A DNA stretch of 64,000 nt from an uncultured Cryomorphaceae bacterium (GTDB lineage: Bacteria; Bacteroidota; Bacteroidia; Flavobacteriales; Schleiferiaceae), in the NCBI GenBank assembly GCA_913009655.1, contig CAJVWI010000008.1, positions 21,098-85,097 of the forward strand, written 5' to 3'. Shown piece after piece: positions 8,338 to 17,614 of this stretch. Positions within the stretch are counted from its first letter, which is position 1; each line of letters begins with the position of its first letter. Below the pieces are notes generated by a model, which did not search any database, was not told the DNA's origin, and worked only from the letters and a program-made list of their open reading frames with translations. A program made the translations under genes and the position numbers.

Positions 8338-10332
8338 ATGGATTTTCAAATAGAAAGTCCTTTTCAGCCTACTGGCGATCAGCCTCAAGCTATAGAAAAA
8401 CTAACTGATGGGATTTTAAATGGTGAGTCCCACCAATCATTATTGGGAGTAACGGGTTCAGGCAAAACATTTACTGTTGCAAACGTTATAAACAGAGTTC
8501 AACGTCCAACATTAGTTTTATCACATAATAAAACTCTAGCTGCACAACTATATCAAGAATTTAAATCATTTTTCCCAAATAATGCAGTTGAATACTTTGT
8601 ATCCTATTATGACTATTATCAGCCCGAAGCATTTATGCCGAGCAGTGGGACTTATATCGAGAAAGACCTTAGCATAAATGATGAAATAGAAAAAATGAGG
8701 CTGAGCGCGACTTCCTCTCTCTTAAGTGGAAGGAAAGATGTGATAGTTGTAGCATCTGTCTCCTGCCTTTATGGAATGGGGAACCCCGATGCTTTTAATT
8801 CGCAAACTATTGAGATATCAAAAGGTCAAATTATTTCAAGACAAAAGCTTTTACTAAAATTTGTTAGTGCTCTTTATAGCAGAACAACAGGAGACTTTAA
8901 AAGAGGTAATTTTCGCGTCAAAGGAGACACTGTAGATGTATTTCCGGCTTATGGTGAGCTATTTCATAGAATACTATTTTGGGGCGATGAAATTGAATCA
9001 ATAGAGGTCTGGGATCCAACTGAAATGAAGAAAAAAGAAGACATTGAAGACCTAAGACTATTTCCTGCAAATTTATTTGTAACAACTCCTGATCAGCTCA
9101 ATAATGCAATTAAAGATATTGAGCTTGACCTTGGTTTACAGGTTGAACATTTTATAAAAACAGATAGACCCCTCGAAGCAAAGCGCATTAAAGAGCGAAC
9201 AACGTTTGATCTTGAGATGATCAGAGAACTAGGCTATTGTTCTGGAATAGAGAACTACAGTAGATATTTAGATGGACGAAAGCCAAATACACGGCCTTAT
9301 TGCCTAGTAGACTATTTCGCAAAAGATTTTTTACTTGTCGTTGATGAAAGCCATGTTAGTCTCCCACAAGTAAGGGCGATGTATGGGGGTGATCGTTCGC
9401 GAAAAGAAAATCTTGTAGAATATGGATTTCGTCTTCCTGCAGCAATGGATAACAGGCCCCTTAAATTTGATGAATTTGAAGCACTTCAAAATCAAGTCAT
9501 TTATGTTTCCGCAACTCCTGCAGATCATGAACTAGAAAAATCTGAAGGAGTTATTGTTGAACAAATTATTCGTCCTACTGGACTACTTGACCCAATAATC
9601 GAGGTTCGACCTAGTGAAAACCAAGTTGATGATCTAATGGAAGAGATTCGTATCAGGTCTGAAAAAAATGAAAGAATATTAGTAACTACTCTAACAAAGC
9701 GCATGGCTGAGGAATTGACTAAGTATTTTTTACGCTATGGAGTACGCTGCCGCTATATTCATTCAGATGTTGAAACGTTAGATAGAATACAAATAATGGA
9801 AGATTTGCGCAAAGGTCTATTCGACGTATTGATTGGAGTAAATCTATTAAGAGAAGGTCTTGATTTCCCGCAAGTTTCCCTTGTTGCAATTATTGATGCT
9901 GATAAAGAAGGATTTCTAAGATCTGAAAGATCACTAGTCCAAACTATTGGACGCGCCGCAAGAAATATCAATGGTATGGCTATTTTTTATGCCGATAAAA
10001 TAACTTCTTCAATGCAAAAAACAATGTCAGAGACAACACGCCGTAGAAAAATTCAGTCGGAATATAATACTGCTCACAACATAATACCAAAAGCGATAAT
10101 TAAAGAAGAGTCTCACGCTTTCCAGGATAAGTATGAAGAAACCCTGCGAATAGATACTGCAAAAAGAAAATTAGATGAGACAAGAGTTGGCTTACTAACT
10201 GCCAGTCAATTGGAGGATCGGATTATCAAAACAAGAAAAGAGATGGAAAAATCGGCAAAAAATCTAGATTTTCTTGAGGCTGCTAAATACAGGGATCTTT
10301 TAGCTCAATTACAAAAAGCCAAGAAGAGCTAA
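8338..10332 (+). CDS. uvrB: excinuclease ABC subunit B
   Basis: A 664-residue damage-verification helicase of nucleotide excision repair, acting with UvrA and UvrC. Visible motifs are Walker A GVTGSGKT (37-44), the beta-hairpin YYDYYQPEAFMP at about 92-103 that inserts between DNA strands, Walker B DESH at about 336-339, helicase motif VI QTIGRAARN, and the C-terminal UVR motif (about 622-657) that binds UvrC. The length matches the family (E. coli 673). It ends a same-strand series beginning at the TPR gene; grouping with DUF349 is positional only. Confidence 0.97.
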   Translation: MDFQIESPFQPTGDQPQAIEKLTDGILNGESHQSLLGVTGSGKTFTVANVINRVQRPTLVLSHNKTLAAQLYQEFKSFFPNNAVEYFVSYYDYYQPEAFMPSSGTYIEKDLSINDEIEKMRLSATSSLLSGRKDVIVVASVSCLYGMGNPDAFNSQTIEISKGQIISRQKLLLKFVSALYSRTTGDFKRGNFRVKGDTVDVFPAYGELFHRILFWGDEIESIEVWDPTEMKKKEDIEDLRLFPANLFVTTPDQLNNAIKDIELDLGLQVEHFIKTDRPLEAKRIKERTTFDLEMIRELGYCSGIENYSRYLDGRKPNTRPYCLVDYFAKDFLLVVDESHVSLPQVRAMYGGDRSRKENLVEYGFRLPAAMDNRPLKFDEFEALQNQVIYVSATPADHELEKSEGVIVEQIIRPTGLLDPIIEVRPSENQVDDLMEEIRIRSEKNERILVTTLTKRMAEELTKYFLRYGVRCRYIHSDVETLDRIQIMEDLRKGLFDVLIGVNLLREGLDFPQVSLVAIIDADKEGFLRSERSLVQTIGRAARNINGMAIFYADKITSSMQKTMSETTRRRKIQSEYNTAHNIIPKAIIKEESHAFQDKYEETLRIDTAKRKLDETRVGLLTASQLEDRIIKTRKEMEKSAKNLDFLEAAKYRDLLAQLQKAKKS

Positions 10333-10350
10333 AAATATTTTCTTAATTAT

Positions 10351-10596
10351 TTATCCATTTTTAATTTTTGCCCTTAAAATGATAACAGCAAGAACCAGTG
10401 TTGTAACATTAGCAAAAGTCATTGGGCCATTTCTCATCATTACCCCATAAACCAACCAAAACAATATCCCCACAGTAAAGAGTGAATACATCCATAAACT
10501 TATAGAAGCAGTGTCTTTTGTGCGAATAACTTTAATTGCTTGCGGGACAAAGGAAAAAGTGGTCAAGACAGAAGCTAACCATCCAATAGTCTCCAT
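10351..10596 (-). CDS. SemiSWEET sugar transporter
   Basis: An 81-residue protein with three transmembrane helices (about 3-23, 36-54 and 58-76), the size of a bacterial SemiSWEET half-transporter. Helix 1 carries the PQ motif at 18-19 in TFSFVPQAIKV. SemiSWEETs dimerise and move small sugars by facilitated diffusion; the substrate here is unknown. It starts 3 bp after the stop of the upstream PPIase gene on the same strand, so it is likely the last gene of the 10351-12774 operon. Confidence 0.9.
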   Translation of the reverse strand: METIGWLASVLTTFSFVPQAIKVIRTKDTASISLWMYSLFTVGILFWLVYGVMMRNGPMTFANVTTLVLAVIILRAKIKNG

Positions 10597-10599
10597 CTA

Positions 10600-11532
10600 C
10601 TAAACTACTTTAACTAATTCAACATCGAAAATTAATGTTGCGTTAGGTGGAATTACTCCACCTGCGCCTTGAGAACCGTAACCCAATTCAGATGGAATAA
10701 CAAAACGAGCTTTACCACCCTCCTTGAGAAGCATAATACCTTCATCCCATCCAGGAATTACTCTACCAACTCCAATAGGTATATCTATAGGCTCACCCCG
10801 CTGAATACTTGAATCAAAAGTAGAGCCATCAATTAGGCTTCCTGTATAATGAACTTTCACAGTTTGCCCGGAATTTGGAGCTTTACCTGTTCCCTCTAAC
10901 TCCATTTTGTAATATAAACCTGAATCTGTCTTAGTCATACCTTCTGTAACCGACTCAATAGCTTTCAACTGCGAAGCTTTACCCTCAGACTCAATTTCAT
11001 TTTGAGCCTCAATACCTTTTTCAAAAGCTTCATGAGCATTGAATGATTCTGCCTCTGAGCCGATTGCCAAAATCTCTACATTATTTAATTTATCATTCTC
11101 CGATACCTTGTCAACAACTTCCTGACCTTCAACAACCTGGCCAAAAACTGTATGCTTGCCGTCAAGCCATGAAGTCTCAACATGAGTGATAAAAAACTGA
11201 GAACCATTTGTTCCAGGACCTGAATTTGCCATTGATAACACTCCAGGGCCTGAATGCTTTAAGTTAGAAACGATTTCATCTGGAAAGTTATAACCGGGAC
11301 CGCCAGTTCCCTTTCCTTGAGGGCATCCACCTTGAATCATAAAGTCAGGAATCACCCTATGGAAAGAAAGTCCATCATAATACTTTTGACCATCAGGGAA
11401 TGCTGAGTTTTTTTGAATTCCAGTTGCTAAACCCACAAAATTACCAACAGTCATGGGCGTCTGCTTATGATGGAGTAAAACTGTGATTGTTCCTTTTGAA
11501 GTATTGAAACGAGCATACAAGCCGTCATTCAT
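10600..11532 (-). CDS. cyclophilin-FKBP fusion peptidyl-prolyl isomerase, no signal peptide
   Basis: A 310-residue dual-family immunophilin. Residues 1-158 form a cyclophilin with the active-site set R59, F64, M65, Q67 in [29 protein letters not shown], and W122-L123. After a charged linker (about 160-205), residues 205-310 form a canonical [51 protein letters not shown]. Both catalytic sites look intact. The absence of a signal peptide suggests a cytoplasmic role, unlike the neighbouring paralogue. Such cyclophilin-FKBP chimeras are known from Flavobacterium. It is 54 bp downstream of that paralogue and 3 bp before the SemiSWEET gene. Confidence 0.92.
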   Translation of the reverse strand: MNDGLYARFNTSKGTITVLLHHKQTPMTVGNFVGLATGIQKNSAFPDGQKYYDGLSFHRVIPDFMIQGGCPQGKGTGGPGYNFPDEIVSNLKHSGPGVLSMANSGPGTNGSQFFITHVETSWLDGKHTVFGQVVEGQEVVDKVSENDKLNNVEILAIGSEAESFNAHEAFEKGIEAQNEIESEGKASQLKAIESVTEGMTKTDSGLYYKMELEGTGKAPNSGQTVKVHYTGSLIDGSTFDSSIQRGEPIDIPIGVGRVIPGWDEGIMLLKEGGKARFVIPSELGYGSQGAGGVIPPNATLIFDVELVKVV

Positions 11533-11586
11533 AATTATGTTATTTAAAGAATATTATTAAGAAAATAAGAATGATTTAAGAAGTAA

Positions 11587-12774
11587 TCAATTAGATGGTA
11601 AAACATCTTCAATCCAAACGTCAAAAACCAAAGAGCTATTCGGAGGAATAACCTGTCCTGCTCCGCTTTCTCCGTAACCAAGATCAGAAGGAATTAACAA
11701 CTTTGCATGACTGCCTTTTTTTAAACCGATTATACCTCTCTTCCATCCTTCAATAACACGACCTGAAGGCCCGGCAACTAATGGAAATGGTCCGTAAGGC
11801 TCCCGTTGAGGATTGTAATTATTCATTTGCATCGCCACTTCTTTTACACTACTGTCAAAAGGCTTTCCGGATGATAGATACCCTGCATAGTGAACAAAAA
11901 CTTGATCGCCTGCTTTAATAGGTTCACCTTCTCCCACTGTTACATCAAAAACCTTTAACCCGTCTGCTAGTTGGCGAGCTTTAGCATTCCAAAATTTATA
12001 TTCTGGCTCATATAAATCTGAATCAACCATTCCCCCATCCATTAACCAATGAAATTGAGCAGATCTTTCAAGACCTTTTTTCGCACTTTCTTTTTTCTTG
12101 TCCTCAACAGCTAAAATTATTTCGTTTTTTTTGGTCGAGAATCTTTCTGGAGCAGAAAAGGATTTCGCTGTTTTGCCTACTCTTATGATCTCAATTGTCA
12201 TGGTTATGTCTTCATTTGGTACGTTGGACGCACTTTTTTCAACTCCAGAAATTTCAACGATTTTTTCAATTCCTTTTATGGTTTTCCCAAAGATTGAATG
12301 TTTGTTATCTAACCAAGCTGTTGGTACTTCAGTAATAAAAAACTGAGAACCATTAGTGTTTGGACCGCTGTTGGCCATTGACAATATGCCTGGAGAAGAA
12401 TGCTTGAGGTCTGGATGAAATTCATCTGGAAAGCTGTACCCAGGACCACCCTGCCCTGTTCCTTGAGGGTCCCCCCCTTGAATCATGAATTGAGAAATGA
12501 CGCGATGAAACTTAAGTCCATCAAAAAACGGCTCTCCGGACTTAGAAGCTACTTCTGGATGATTTCCTTCTGCAAGAGCTACAAAGTTTGCAACTGTCAT
12601 TGGCGCCTTTTCCATTTCTAACTCGATCAGTAAATCTCCTTTTGAAGATTTAATTAAAGCAAAAAGACCGTCTTGAAGTTTTACTTTTTCACCATTTACC
12701 TCGACGCCACTTGGCTTAGCTGCGCAGGACATTATAAAAATTGCTACCAGAGCAAGAGCTGCAAATCGTTTCAT
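11587..12774 (-). CDS. cyclophilin-FKBP fusion peptidyl-prolyl isomerase lipoprotein
   Basis: A 395-residue paralogue of the preceding enzyme with an export signal: MKRFAALALVAIFIMSC, predicted lipidation at C17. The cyclophilin domain (about 38-205) has FHRVISQFMIQGGDPQG, MANSGPNTNGSQFF and W-L-D-N-K-H. The FKBP domain (about 285-393) has VHYAGYLSSGKPFDSS and GYGESGAGQVIPPNSSLVFDV. The FKBP domain carries an insertion of about 15 residues after FDSS (rich in N, P and Q) that the cytoplasmic paralogue lacks. It probably assists folding of exported proteins in the periplasm or at the outer membrane. Confidence 0.92.
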   Translation of the reverse strand: MKRFAALALVAIFIMSCAAKPSGVEVNGEKVKLQDGLFALIKSSKGDLLIELEMEKAPMTVANFVALAEGNHPEVASKSGEPFFDGLKFHRVISQFMIQGGDPQGTGQGGPGYSFPDEFHPDLKHSSPGILSMANSGPNTNGSQFFITEVPTAWLDNKHSIFGKTIKGIEKIVEISGVEKSASNVPNEDITMTIEIIRVGKTAKSFSAPERFSTKKNEIILAVEDKKKESAKKGLERSAQFHWLMDGGMVDSDLYEPEYKFWNAKARQLADGLKVFDVTVGEGEPIKAGDQVFVHYAGYLSSGKPFDSSVKEVAMQMNNYNPQREPYGPFPLVAGPSGRVIEGWKRGIIGLKKGSHAKLLIPSDLGYGESGAGQVIPPNSSLVFDVWIEDVLPSN

Positions 12775-12805
12775 AATTCTATACTTAGATAATTTATCAT
12801 TTTAT

Positions 12806-13318
12806 TTAGAGAATGCGAAGGTAATAAACAAGGGGTGTAAGAGGAGGTATTGTCTTTAAATCTCCTGCAAGCCCATGTGCAAGATGCGCAGGGATGATTA
12901 ATATTAAACTATCTCCACGTCTAGAACCCAAAGATGCCTCTTGAACTCCCCAAATCGTCTCGTTATCTCGAAGTATTAAAAATTCTGAAATTTTAGATTG
13001 ACTAAAATCATAGCCTTTGAGGCTAGTAACTCTTGAGTTAACCCTTGCCAAATCTCCAGTATCCAAAACAACTCCATTACCGCGCTCAATTAAGGAAATA
13101 TGCATTCCCAATCCATTTCTAAGAAATTTGTGACTCGAGGAATCGATGAATAATTCTATGTCTTTACGTTCCGCTTCTAAAACTGCCCTATTTTGAGCAA
13201 TCATTCTCTCAAATTTCTCATATTCAGTCAATTTGAATTCCTTATTTTCTTCTACTTGAGTCAAACATGAGGTTGAAAAAAATAAAGGAAGCATAAAACT
13301 CAAAGCGGTTAATTTCAT
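12806..13318 (-). CDS. gldI: FKBP-type PPIase lipoprotein, GldI-like
   Basis: A 170-residue lipoprotein from the chosen ATG at 13318, starting MKLTALSFMLPLFFSTSC (lipid cysteine at 18). The frame is open further upstream to a TTG at 13411 and an ATG at 13372 whose ATGATTAG overlaps the nrnA stop, but only the 13318 start gives a standard-length lipoprotein signal. The C-terminal half is FKBP-like: ILIIPAHLAHGLAG and TIPPLTPLVYYLRIL. Size, lipoprotein signal and position between an NrnA-type gene and PPIase genes match GldI, an FKBP-like protein required for gliding in Flavobacterium johnsoniae. The assignment is by family likeness; gliding in this organism is not shown. Confidence 0.68.
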   Translation of the reverse strand: MKLTALSFMLPLFFSTSCLTQVEENKEFKLTEYEKFERMIAQNRAVLEAERKDIELFIDSSSHKFLRNGLGMHISLIERGNGVVLDTGDLARVNSRVTSLKGYDFSQSKISEFLILRDNETIWGVQEASLGSRRGDSLILIIPAHLAHGLAGDLKTIPPLTPLVYYLRIL

Positions 13319-13364
13319 GCTTGAAGAATATGGATAATCAGGATATGATTTTGTCCTAAATAAT

Positions 13365-14366
13365 CTAATCATTGAGAAAAGCTTCTTTGAAGGTAGACTT
13401 AAACTTATCAATTGTTTCTGTAATACTCATGCTACTTGAACCTCCTGAGGCATTTTTATGACCACCACCTTCCCAATTCTTTCTGGCATATTTATTCACA
13501 TCAACATTGCCCTTACTTCTGAAAGATAGCTTCATATTGCTCTCTGAATCTTCACGAATAAAAATTGAAATCAAAACCCCAGCAACCCCAAGACCTTGAT
13601 TCACAAGGCCTTCTGTGTCTCCAGGTTGATATTCCAATTCTCTAAGATCGTTTTGTTTGATAAATACAATTGAAGCAAACCCATCGTCAGTAATAATAAG
13701 GTTCGATAAGGCGCGACCCCAAATCATTAATCGGCTCTTTGGATTATTATCAAATAAACGGTCGTGAATAACATGAGGAGCGGCTCCAGCTTCAATAAGT
13801 TTCCCCGCAATATGCATGGTCCTACCAGAAGTTATTGGAAATCTAAATGACCCAGTATCCGTAATTAGCCCCGTTAAAAGATTATCTGCACAAGCAAGGT
13901 CAATATTACCTCCATCCTGTTCAATCAAATCATAAACCATCTCACATGTTGAACTTTTCGAAGTCATGGAAAACACTAAATCAAATGATATATCTGGACT
14001 TTCATGATGATCAATAATGATTTTACTGCCAGAAAAGCCACTGATAATTGACTCCATTTGATCTCCAACTCTGCTTGCCACATTATAATCGAGGGAGAAA
14101 AGAACATCAGCCCTTTTAATAATCTCTTTGGCCTTGCTGGAGTCCAAACTAAATATATGAACGAAATCTGATAAATAGCCCACACTTCCCTGTAGCGGTA
14201 AAGAGGGTGGATTTGGGAAAATGACATCAACAGCGAAGTTCTGGCTATGCAAATAGTGAGCTAACCCCAAAGCACTTCCTATTGCATCACCATCAGGATT
14301 CCAATGACTCGTTAAAACAATCTTTCTCGGCTTTTCCCTTAAAAAAGTTATAATTTGATCAATCAT
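13365..14366 (-). CDS. nrnA: DHH/DHHA1 phosphoesterase (NrnA-like oligoribonuclease / pAp phosphatase)
   Basis: A 333-residue DHH-family phosphoesterase. The DHH domain has [12 protein letters not shown] (21-31), a LDYN metal site at about 113 and the name-giving DHH in IIIDHHES at about 137. The DHHA1 domain ends with [10 protein letters not shown] at about 300. NrnA-type proteins degrade short RNA oligomers and dephosphorylate 3'-phosphoadenosine 5'-phosphate; activity toward cyclic dinucleotide products is also known in related proteins. The gene is divergent from ndk with a 68-bp gap. Confidence 0.88.
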   Translation of the reverse strand: MIDQIITFLREKPRKIVLTSHWNPDGDAIGSALGLAHYLHSQNFAVDVIFPNPPSLPLQGSVGYLSDFVHIFSLDSSKAKEIIKRADVLFSLDYNVASRVGDQMESIISGFSGSKIIIDHHESPDISFDLVFSMTSKSSTCEMVYDLIEQDGGNIDLACADNLLTGLITDTGSFRFPITSGRTMHIAGKLIEAGAAPHVIHDRLFDNNPKSRLMIWGRALSNLIITDDGFASIVFIKQNDLRELEYQPGDTEGLVNQGLGVAGVLISIFIREDSESNMKLSFRSKGNVDVNKYARKNWEGGGHKNASGGSSSMSITETIDKFKSTFKEAFLND

Positions 14367-14370
14367 TCTG

Positions 14371-14404
14371 TTGCATTAAAGTGAGTGTAAATTTCGTAAT
14401 TTTG
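14371..14404 (+). promoter_or_regulatory. candidate ndk promoter (TTG-N23-TAATTTTG)
   Basis: TAATTTTG at 14397-14404 matches the Bacteroidota -7 element TAnnTTTG, with TTG at 14371-14373 in the -33 region. Transcription would start near 14409, upstream of the ndk ATG at 14435 but after the GTG at 14381, which helps reject that earlier start. Confidence 0.6.
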
Positions 14405-14434
14405 CGGCCGAAAACTAGAAATAATTATACCAAG

Positions 14435-14848
14435 ATGAACCGCACCTTTACAATGATCAAACCAGATGCCGTAGAAAACGGCCATATTGGAGCAATATTA
14501 GAAAAAATTAACGCTGCAGGATTTAGCATAGCAGCAATGAAATTAACGAAACTGAGCAAAAGTGATGCTGAAAAGTTTTATGAAATTCACTCTGAGCGAC
14601 CTTTTTATAGAGAACTTGTTAATTACATGTCCTCTGGACCAATAGTAGCTGCAATTCTTGAAAAAGATAATGCTGTAAATAATTTTCGAACCCTTATTGG
14701 ATCCACAAATCCTGCAGAAGCAGCTGAAGGAACCATTAGAAAACTTTTCGCTACATCTATTTCAGCAAATGCAATTCACGGTTCGGATAGCGACGAAAAT
14801 GCCAATTTAGAAGGAGAATTCTTTTTTTCTCTTGATGAGAGGTTCTAA
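14435..14848 (+). CDS. ndk: nucleoside diphosphate kinase
   Basis: From ATG 14435 the protein has 137 residues, the usual Ndk length. It begins [12 protein letters not shown] and carries the catalytic histidine at H115 in NAIHGSDS, which forms the phosphohistidine when gamma-phosphate passes between NTPs and NDPs. It ends [12 protein letters not shown]. The frame is open upstream to GTG 14381, but those codons encode no conserved sequence and lie across the predicted promoter. It is followed by a hairpin terminator and the convergent DUF721 gene. Confidence 0.96.
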   Translation: MNRTFTMIKPDAVENGHIGAILEKINAAGFSIAAMKLTKLSKSDAEKFYEIHSERPFYRELVNYMSSGPIVAAILEKDNAVNNFRTLIGSTNPAEAAEGTIRKLFATSISANAIHGSDSDENANLEGEFFFSLDERF

Positions 14849-14855
14849 ATAAAAT

Positions 14856-14883
14856 AAAGAAGGCCTTTAATTAGGGCTTCTTT
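14856..14883. terminator. bidirectional hairpin terminator between ndk and the DUF721 gene
   Basis: AAAGAAGGCC (14856-14865) pairs with GGGCTTCTTT (14874-14883) around an 8-nt loop, with one internal mismatch. A-rich on one arm and T-rich on the other, it can serve as a Rho-independent terminator for both convergent genes. It overlaps the last bases of the DUF721 stop region. Confidence 0.6.
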
Positions 14884-15175
14884 AATTCAGTATTATCTCA
14901 GAAATAACAATTTCTTGATCAATTTTTTCATTCAAAGCATTCAATAACCTTTTTTTTTGCATGCTTAGCTCGTGTCTTAAGGAATTTGAATCACAAGAAA
15001 CGTAAAGAGTCTCCTTTTTAATTGAGAATTTTCGAACTTTTTGATAGGCCTGCTCTCCTAATATTTCAATCCAAGCATTCTCTATCAATCCCAATTTATA
15101 GGAGTTTTTATGCTGAAAAGGTTCCTTAATTGAACTTATAACTTCAGCTATCGATTTTAGATCGGGTCTTAACAT
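14882..15175 (-). CDS. DUF721 (DciA-like) protein
   Basis: A 97-residue protein of the DUF721 family: an N-terminal helix, then 'iW.e.lG......', a beta strand 'KKETLYVSCDSNSLRHEL' and a final helix. DUF721 members include DciA, which loads the replicative helicase in many bacteria without DnaC, and the domain is commonly found next to recF. Its ATG overlaps the recF stop by one base, so the two are translationally coupled. The helicase-loading role is inferred from the family and context; short Bacteroidota versions have not been tested as far as I know. Confidence 0.8.
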   Translation of the reverse strand: MLRPDLKSIAEVISSIKEPFQHKNSYKLGLIENAWIEILGEQAYQKVRKFSIKKETLYVSCDSNSLRHELSMQKKRLLNALNEKIDQEIVISEIILN

Positions 15176-16269
15176 TAGCTACTTAAATCTATTACTTTAG
15201 CCTCTTCATTTACTGATTTAATCATAAACTCTGTTCTTTCAGTGTGGGTATCGGTAATGAAAATTTGGCCAAAATGGTGCTCATTTACTAAACGAATTAA
15301 ACCTTCAACCCTCAGAGCATCTAACTTATCAAATATATCGTCTAACAATAAAATTGGTTTGACCCCCAAAGCATTTTTCAAAGAATCAAATACCGCCAGT
15401 TTTAGAGCTACAACAAATGATTTTTGCTGCCCCTGGGAACCGACTCGGTTTAATTGCTCCCCATGCAGTTTAAACAATAAGTCTTCTCTGTGAATTCCCT
15501 TAGAAGTATACTGCAAAACACGATCTTTATCTAAATTTTCATTTAGTAAAACATCTAAATCTTTTTCATGTAACGAAGATTTATATTCAATTGCCACAAT
15601 TTCTTTATCACCTGCCATCCAGCCATAGTACTTTTTTAAGACTGGTTCAAAATACTCAACAAATGTTTGTCTAGCTGAATAAATTATTTTACTATTCAAA
15701 ACAAGCTGATCATTATATAAACCAAGCATAGACTCATCAAAAGTTCTATTAGCAGCAAAGTATTTTAAAAGCGCATTTCTTTGTGACAAAGCTCGATTAT
15801 ATGATAAAAGAGCTTCTAAATACTTCTTATCTGATTGCGCGATGACAGAATTCATGAATTTACGTCTAGCCTCGCTTCCATCGGTAATAAGATTCCTATC
15901 ATAGGGACTAATCATAACTACTGGAAATCTACCTAGGTGGTCTGAAAGCTTTGTGTATTCGGCGTCATCAGTCTTGAAAACTTTTTTTTCAGCTTTTTTA
16001 AGACCGCAATAAATTGGAGTCACAATCTGATTCGCTTGCATTTTTCCTTCAAGCACAAAAAATGGAGCGTTGAACTGAATGTTGTGAAAGTCAGAGTTGT
16101 GAAAATAACTCTTTGTCATGCACAAGACATGTATTGCATCTAAAATAGTAGTCTTTCCAGCACCATTGATTCCAACTATAGCATTTAGTTTAGGTGAAAA
16201 AGTGAAATCAATTGAAGTATGGTTTTTAAAATGAACCATACGCAATTCTGTTAGTGTCAAATCATGCAT
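15175..16269 (-). CDS. recF: DNA replication/repair protein RecF
   Basis: A 364-residue SMC-like ATPase that helps RecO and RecR load RecA at single-strand gaps. Visible are Walker A GINGAGKT (33-40), an ABC signature in the GSQGQQKS segment at about 279-286, Walker B in LLLDDIFDKLD at about 313-323 and the D-loop after it. The length is typical. A RecR gene lies at 32130 in the same window. The gene is upstream of and coupled to the DUF721 gene and divergent from the TPR membrane protein. Confidence 0.96.
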   Translation of the reverse strand: MHDLTLTELRMVHFKNHTSIDFTFSPKLNAIVGINGAGKTTILDAIHVLCMTKSYFHNSDFHNIQFNAPFFVLEGKMQANQIVTPIYCGLKKAEKKVFKTDDAEYTKLSDHLGRFPVVMISPYDRNLITDGSEARRKFMNSVIAQSDKKYLEALLSYNRALSQRNALLKYFAANRTFDESMLGLYNDQLVLNSKIIYSARQTFVEYFEPVLKKYYGWMAGDKEIVAIEYKSSLHEKDLDVLLNENLDKDRVLQYTSKGIHREDLLFKLHGEQLNRVGSQGQQKSFVVALKLAVFDSLKNALGVKPILLLDDIFDKLDALRVEGLIRLVNEHHFGQIFITDTHTERTEFMIKSVNEEAKVIDLSS

Positions 16270-16302
16270 ATGCCAAAAGTAGCTCCAATCGACGGTTTTG
16301 GC

Positions 16303-16310
16303 TATCTTTG
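16303..16310 (+). promoter_or_regulatory. candidate -7 element for the TPR-ribH operon
   Basis: TATCTTTG matches TAnnTTTG exactly, 37 bp before the ATG at 16347. A -33 TTG at the expected distance is not apparent. Confidence 0.45.
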
Positions 16311-16346
16311 CCGCCCTTAATCTACAGATCTTCTATTTAAGACGTT

Positions 16347-17045
16347 ATGGCAAAGAAAAAAGAATTTGATCTTATTGAAAATCCTGAAGCAGCAGTTGAA
16401 GCAGGATTGAACAAAGTAGAAACGTTTGTTCAGAAACACAAAGAAAAGATTATTACCGTGGTTGCAGCGGCAGTAGTAGGAGTTGCTGGAATTTGGGCCT
16501 ACAATCAATTCATAAGTATTCCGAATGAGGAAAAAGCTCAAGTCGCAATCTATCCTGCACAACAGGCCTTTGCCAAAGATTCTCTGAAATTAGCGCTTAA
16601 CGGCAACGGACTTACTCTTGGTTTTTTAGACATTATAGACGAATATGGAGCTACAAAAGCTGCAAACCTAGCCAATTATTATGCTGGACTATGTTATTTA
16701 AGCCTGGGACAACCTGAAGACGCAATTGAATACTTAGATAATTTTAAAGGAAATGATCCAGTTTTGAGTATTGTTGCAAAGGGTGCAATTGGAGATGCCT
16801 TCGCGGACTTAAATCAGCCAAATGAAGCATTAGAATATTATATCAAAGCTTCAAATGGCAATGCGAACAATTTTTTAACCCCAATATTTTTAAAGAAAGC
16901 TGGAACTGCTGCTGAAATGGTAGAAAATTATAAGGTGGCATTGAAAGTCTACAAGCGTTTAAAATCTGATTTTTCCAATTCGAATGAGTCCCAAGACATA
17001 GAGGCCTTAATTTCTTTTTGTGAAGCTAAAATTAGCAATTCTTAA
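16347..17045 (+). CDS. membrane-anchored tetratricopeptide repeat protein
   Basis: A 232-residue protein with a short cytoplasmic N-terminus, one transmembrane helix (about 34-53, rich in V and A) and a periplasmic TPR region (about 90-225). The N-in single-pass anchor plus TPR layout resembles YfgM/AncA-type proteins, which work with periplasmic chaperones, but sequence alone does not prove orthology. The stop overlaps the next start region directly (ribH ATG at 17046), so the two genes are co-transcribed. Confidence 0.8.
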   Translation: MAKKKEFDLIENPEAAVEAGLNKVETFVQKHKEKIITVVAAAVVGVAGIWAYNQFISIPNEEKAQVAIYPAQQAFAKDSLKLALNGNGLTLGFLDIIDEYGATKAANLANYYAGLCYLSLGQPEDAIEYLDNFKGNDPVLSIVAKGAIGDAFADLNQPNEALEYYIKASNGNANNFLTPIFLKKAGTAAEMVENYKVALKVYKRLKSDFSNSNESQDIEALISFCEAKISNS

Positions 17046-17516
17046 ATGTCGACTGCTCAACGCTCCAATGTTGATCTAAACAAGCTACCCTCGACAAAAG
17101 GAAAACGCTTTGCTCTCGTCGTTTCTGAATGGAATTCGGAAATTACTAACAACTTAAAGTCCGGAGCGCGAGAAACCTTGCTGTCATCGGGAGTGAAAAC
17201 AAAAGACATTGAAGAATTTAATGTGCCAGGCAGTTTTGAACTAATCCATGCGTGTAAGGTTGTTTCAGAATCACTTGAATTTGATGCCGTTATTTCTATT
17301 GGCTCAATCATTCGAGGTGAAACTTCTCATTTTGATTTCGTATGCCATGGTGTATCGAGCGGAATAGCTCTCCTCAACGCCAATGGAAAAACTCCTATTA
17401 TATTCTGTGTGTTAACTGATGACAATAAACAGCAATCAATTAATCGGTCTGGTGGGAAGTATGGCAATAAAGGTATCGAAGCAGCAATTGCAGCGATAAA
17501 AATGTCCAGCTTTTAA
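17046..17516 (+). CDS. ribH: 6,7-dimethyl-8-ribityllumazine synthase
   Basis: A 156-residue enzyme joining 5-amino-6-ribitylaminouracil and 3,4-dihydroxy-2-butanone-4-P in riboflavin synthesis. Conserved features are SEWN (27-30), VPGSFEL (60-66), GSIIRGETSHFDFV with catalytic H95, and GKYGNKGIEAAIAAI at the C-terminus. It begins immediately after the TPR stop codon. The gap of 98 bp to the next gene holds only a weak hairpin. Confidence 0.96.
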   Translation: MSTAQRSNVDLNKLPSTKGKRFALVVSEWNSEITNNLKSGARETLLSSGVKTKDIEEFNVPGSFELIHACKVVSESLEFDAVISIGSIIRGETSHFDFVCHGVSSGIALLNANGKTPIIFCVLTDDNKQQSINRSGGKYGNKGIEAAIAAIKMSSF

Positions 17517-17614
17517 AAATTCATCTAATATTTTTCTAGACCTCATTAATTAGGTTTTAACCGTTACAGTTGATATTGAGGCTTTTTAATTTAAACTTTC
17601 ATACATTGACCTAA

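Noticed and set aside
14381..14434. Upstream GTG start for ndk
   Set aside because: The extra 18 residues are not part of Ndk proteins and overlap the likely promoter; ATG 14435 gives the standard length and N-terminus.
17541..17581. Terminator after ribH (CCTCA...TGAGG followed by CTTTTT)
   Set aside because: The outer stem has only five pairs with several internal mismatches, too weak to call although the T-tract and position are suggestive.
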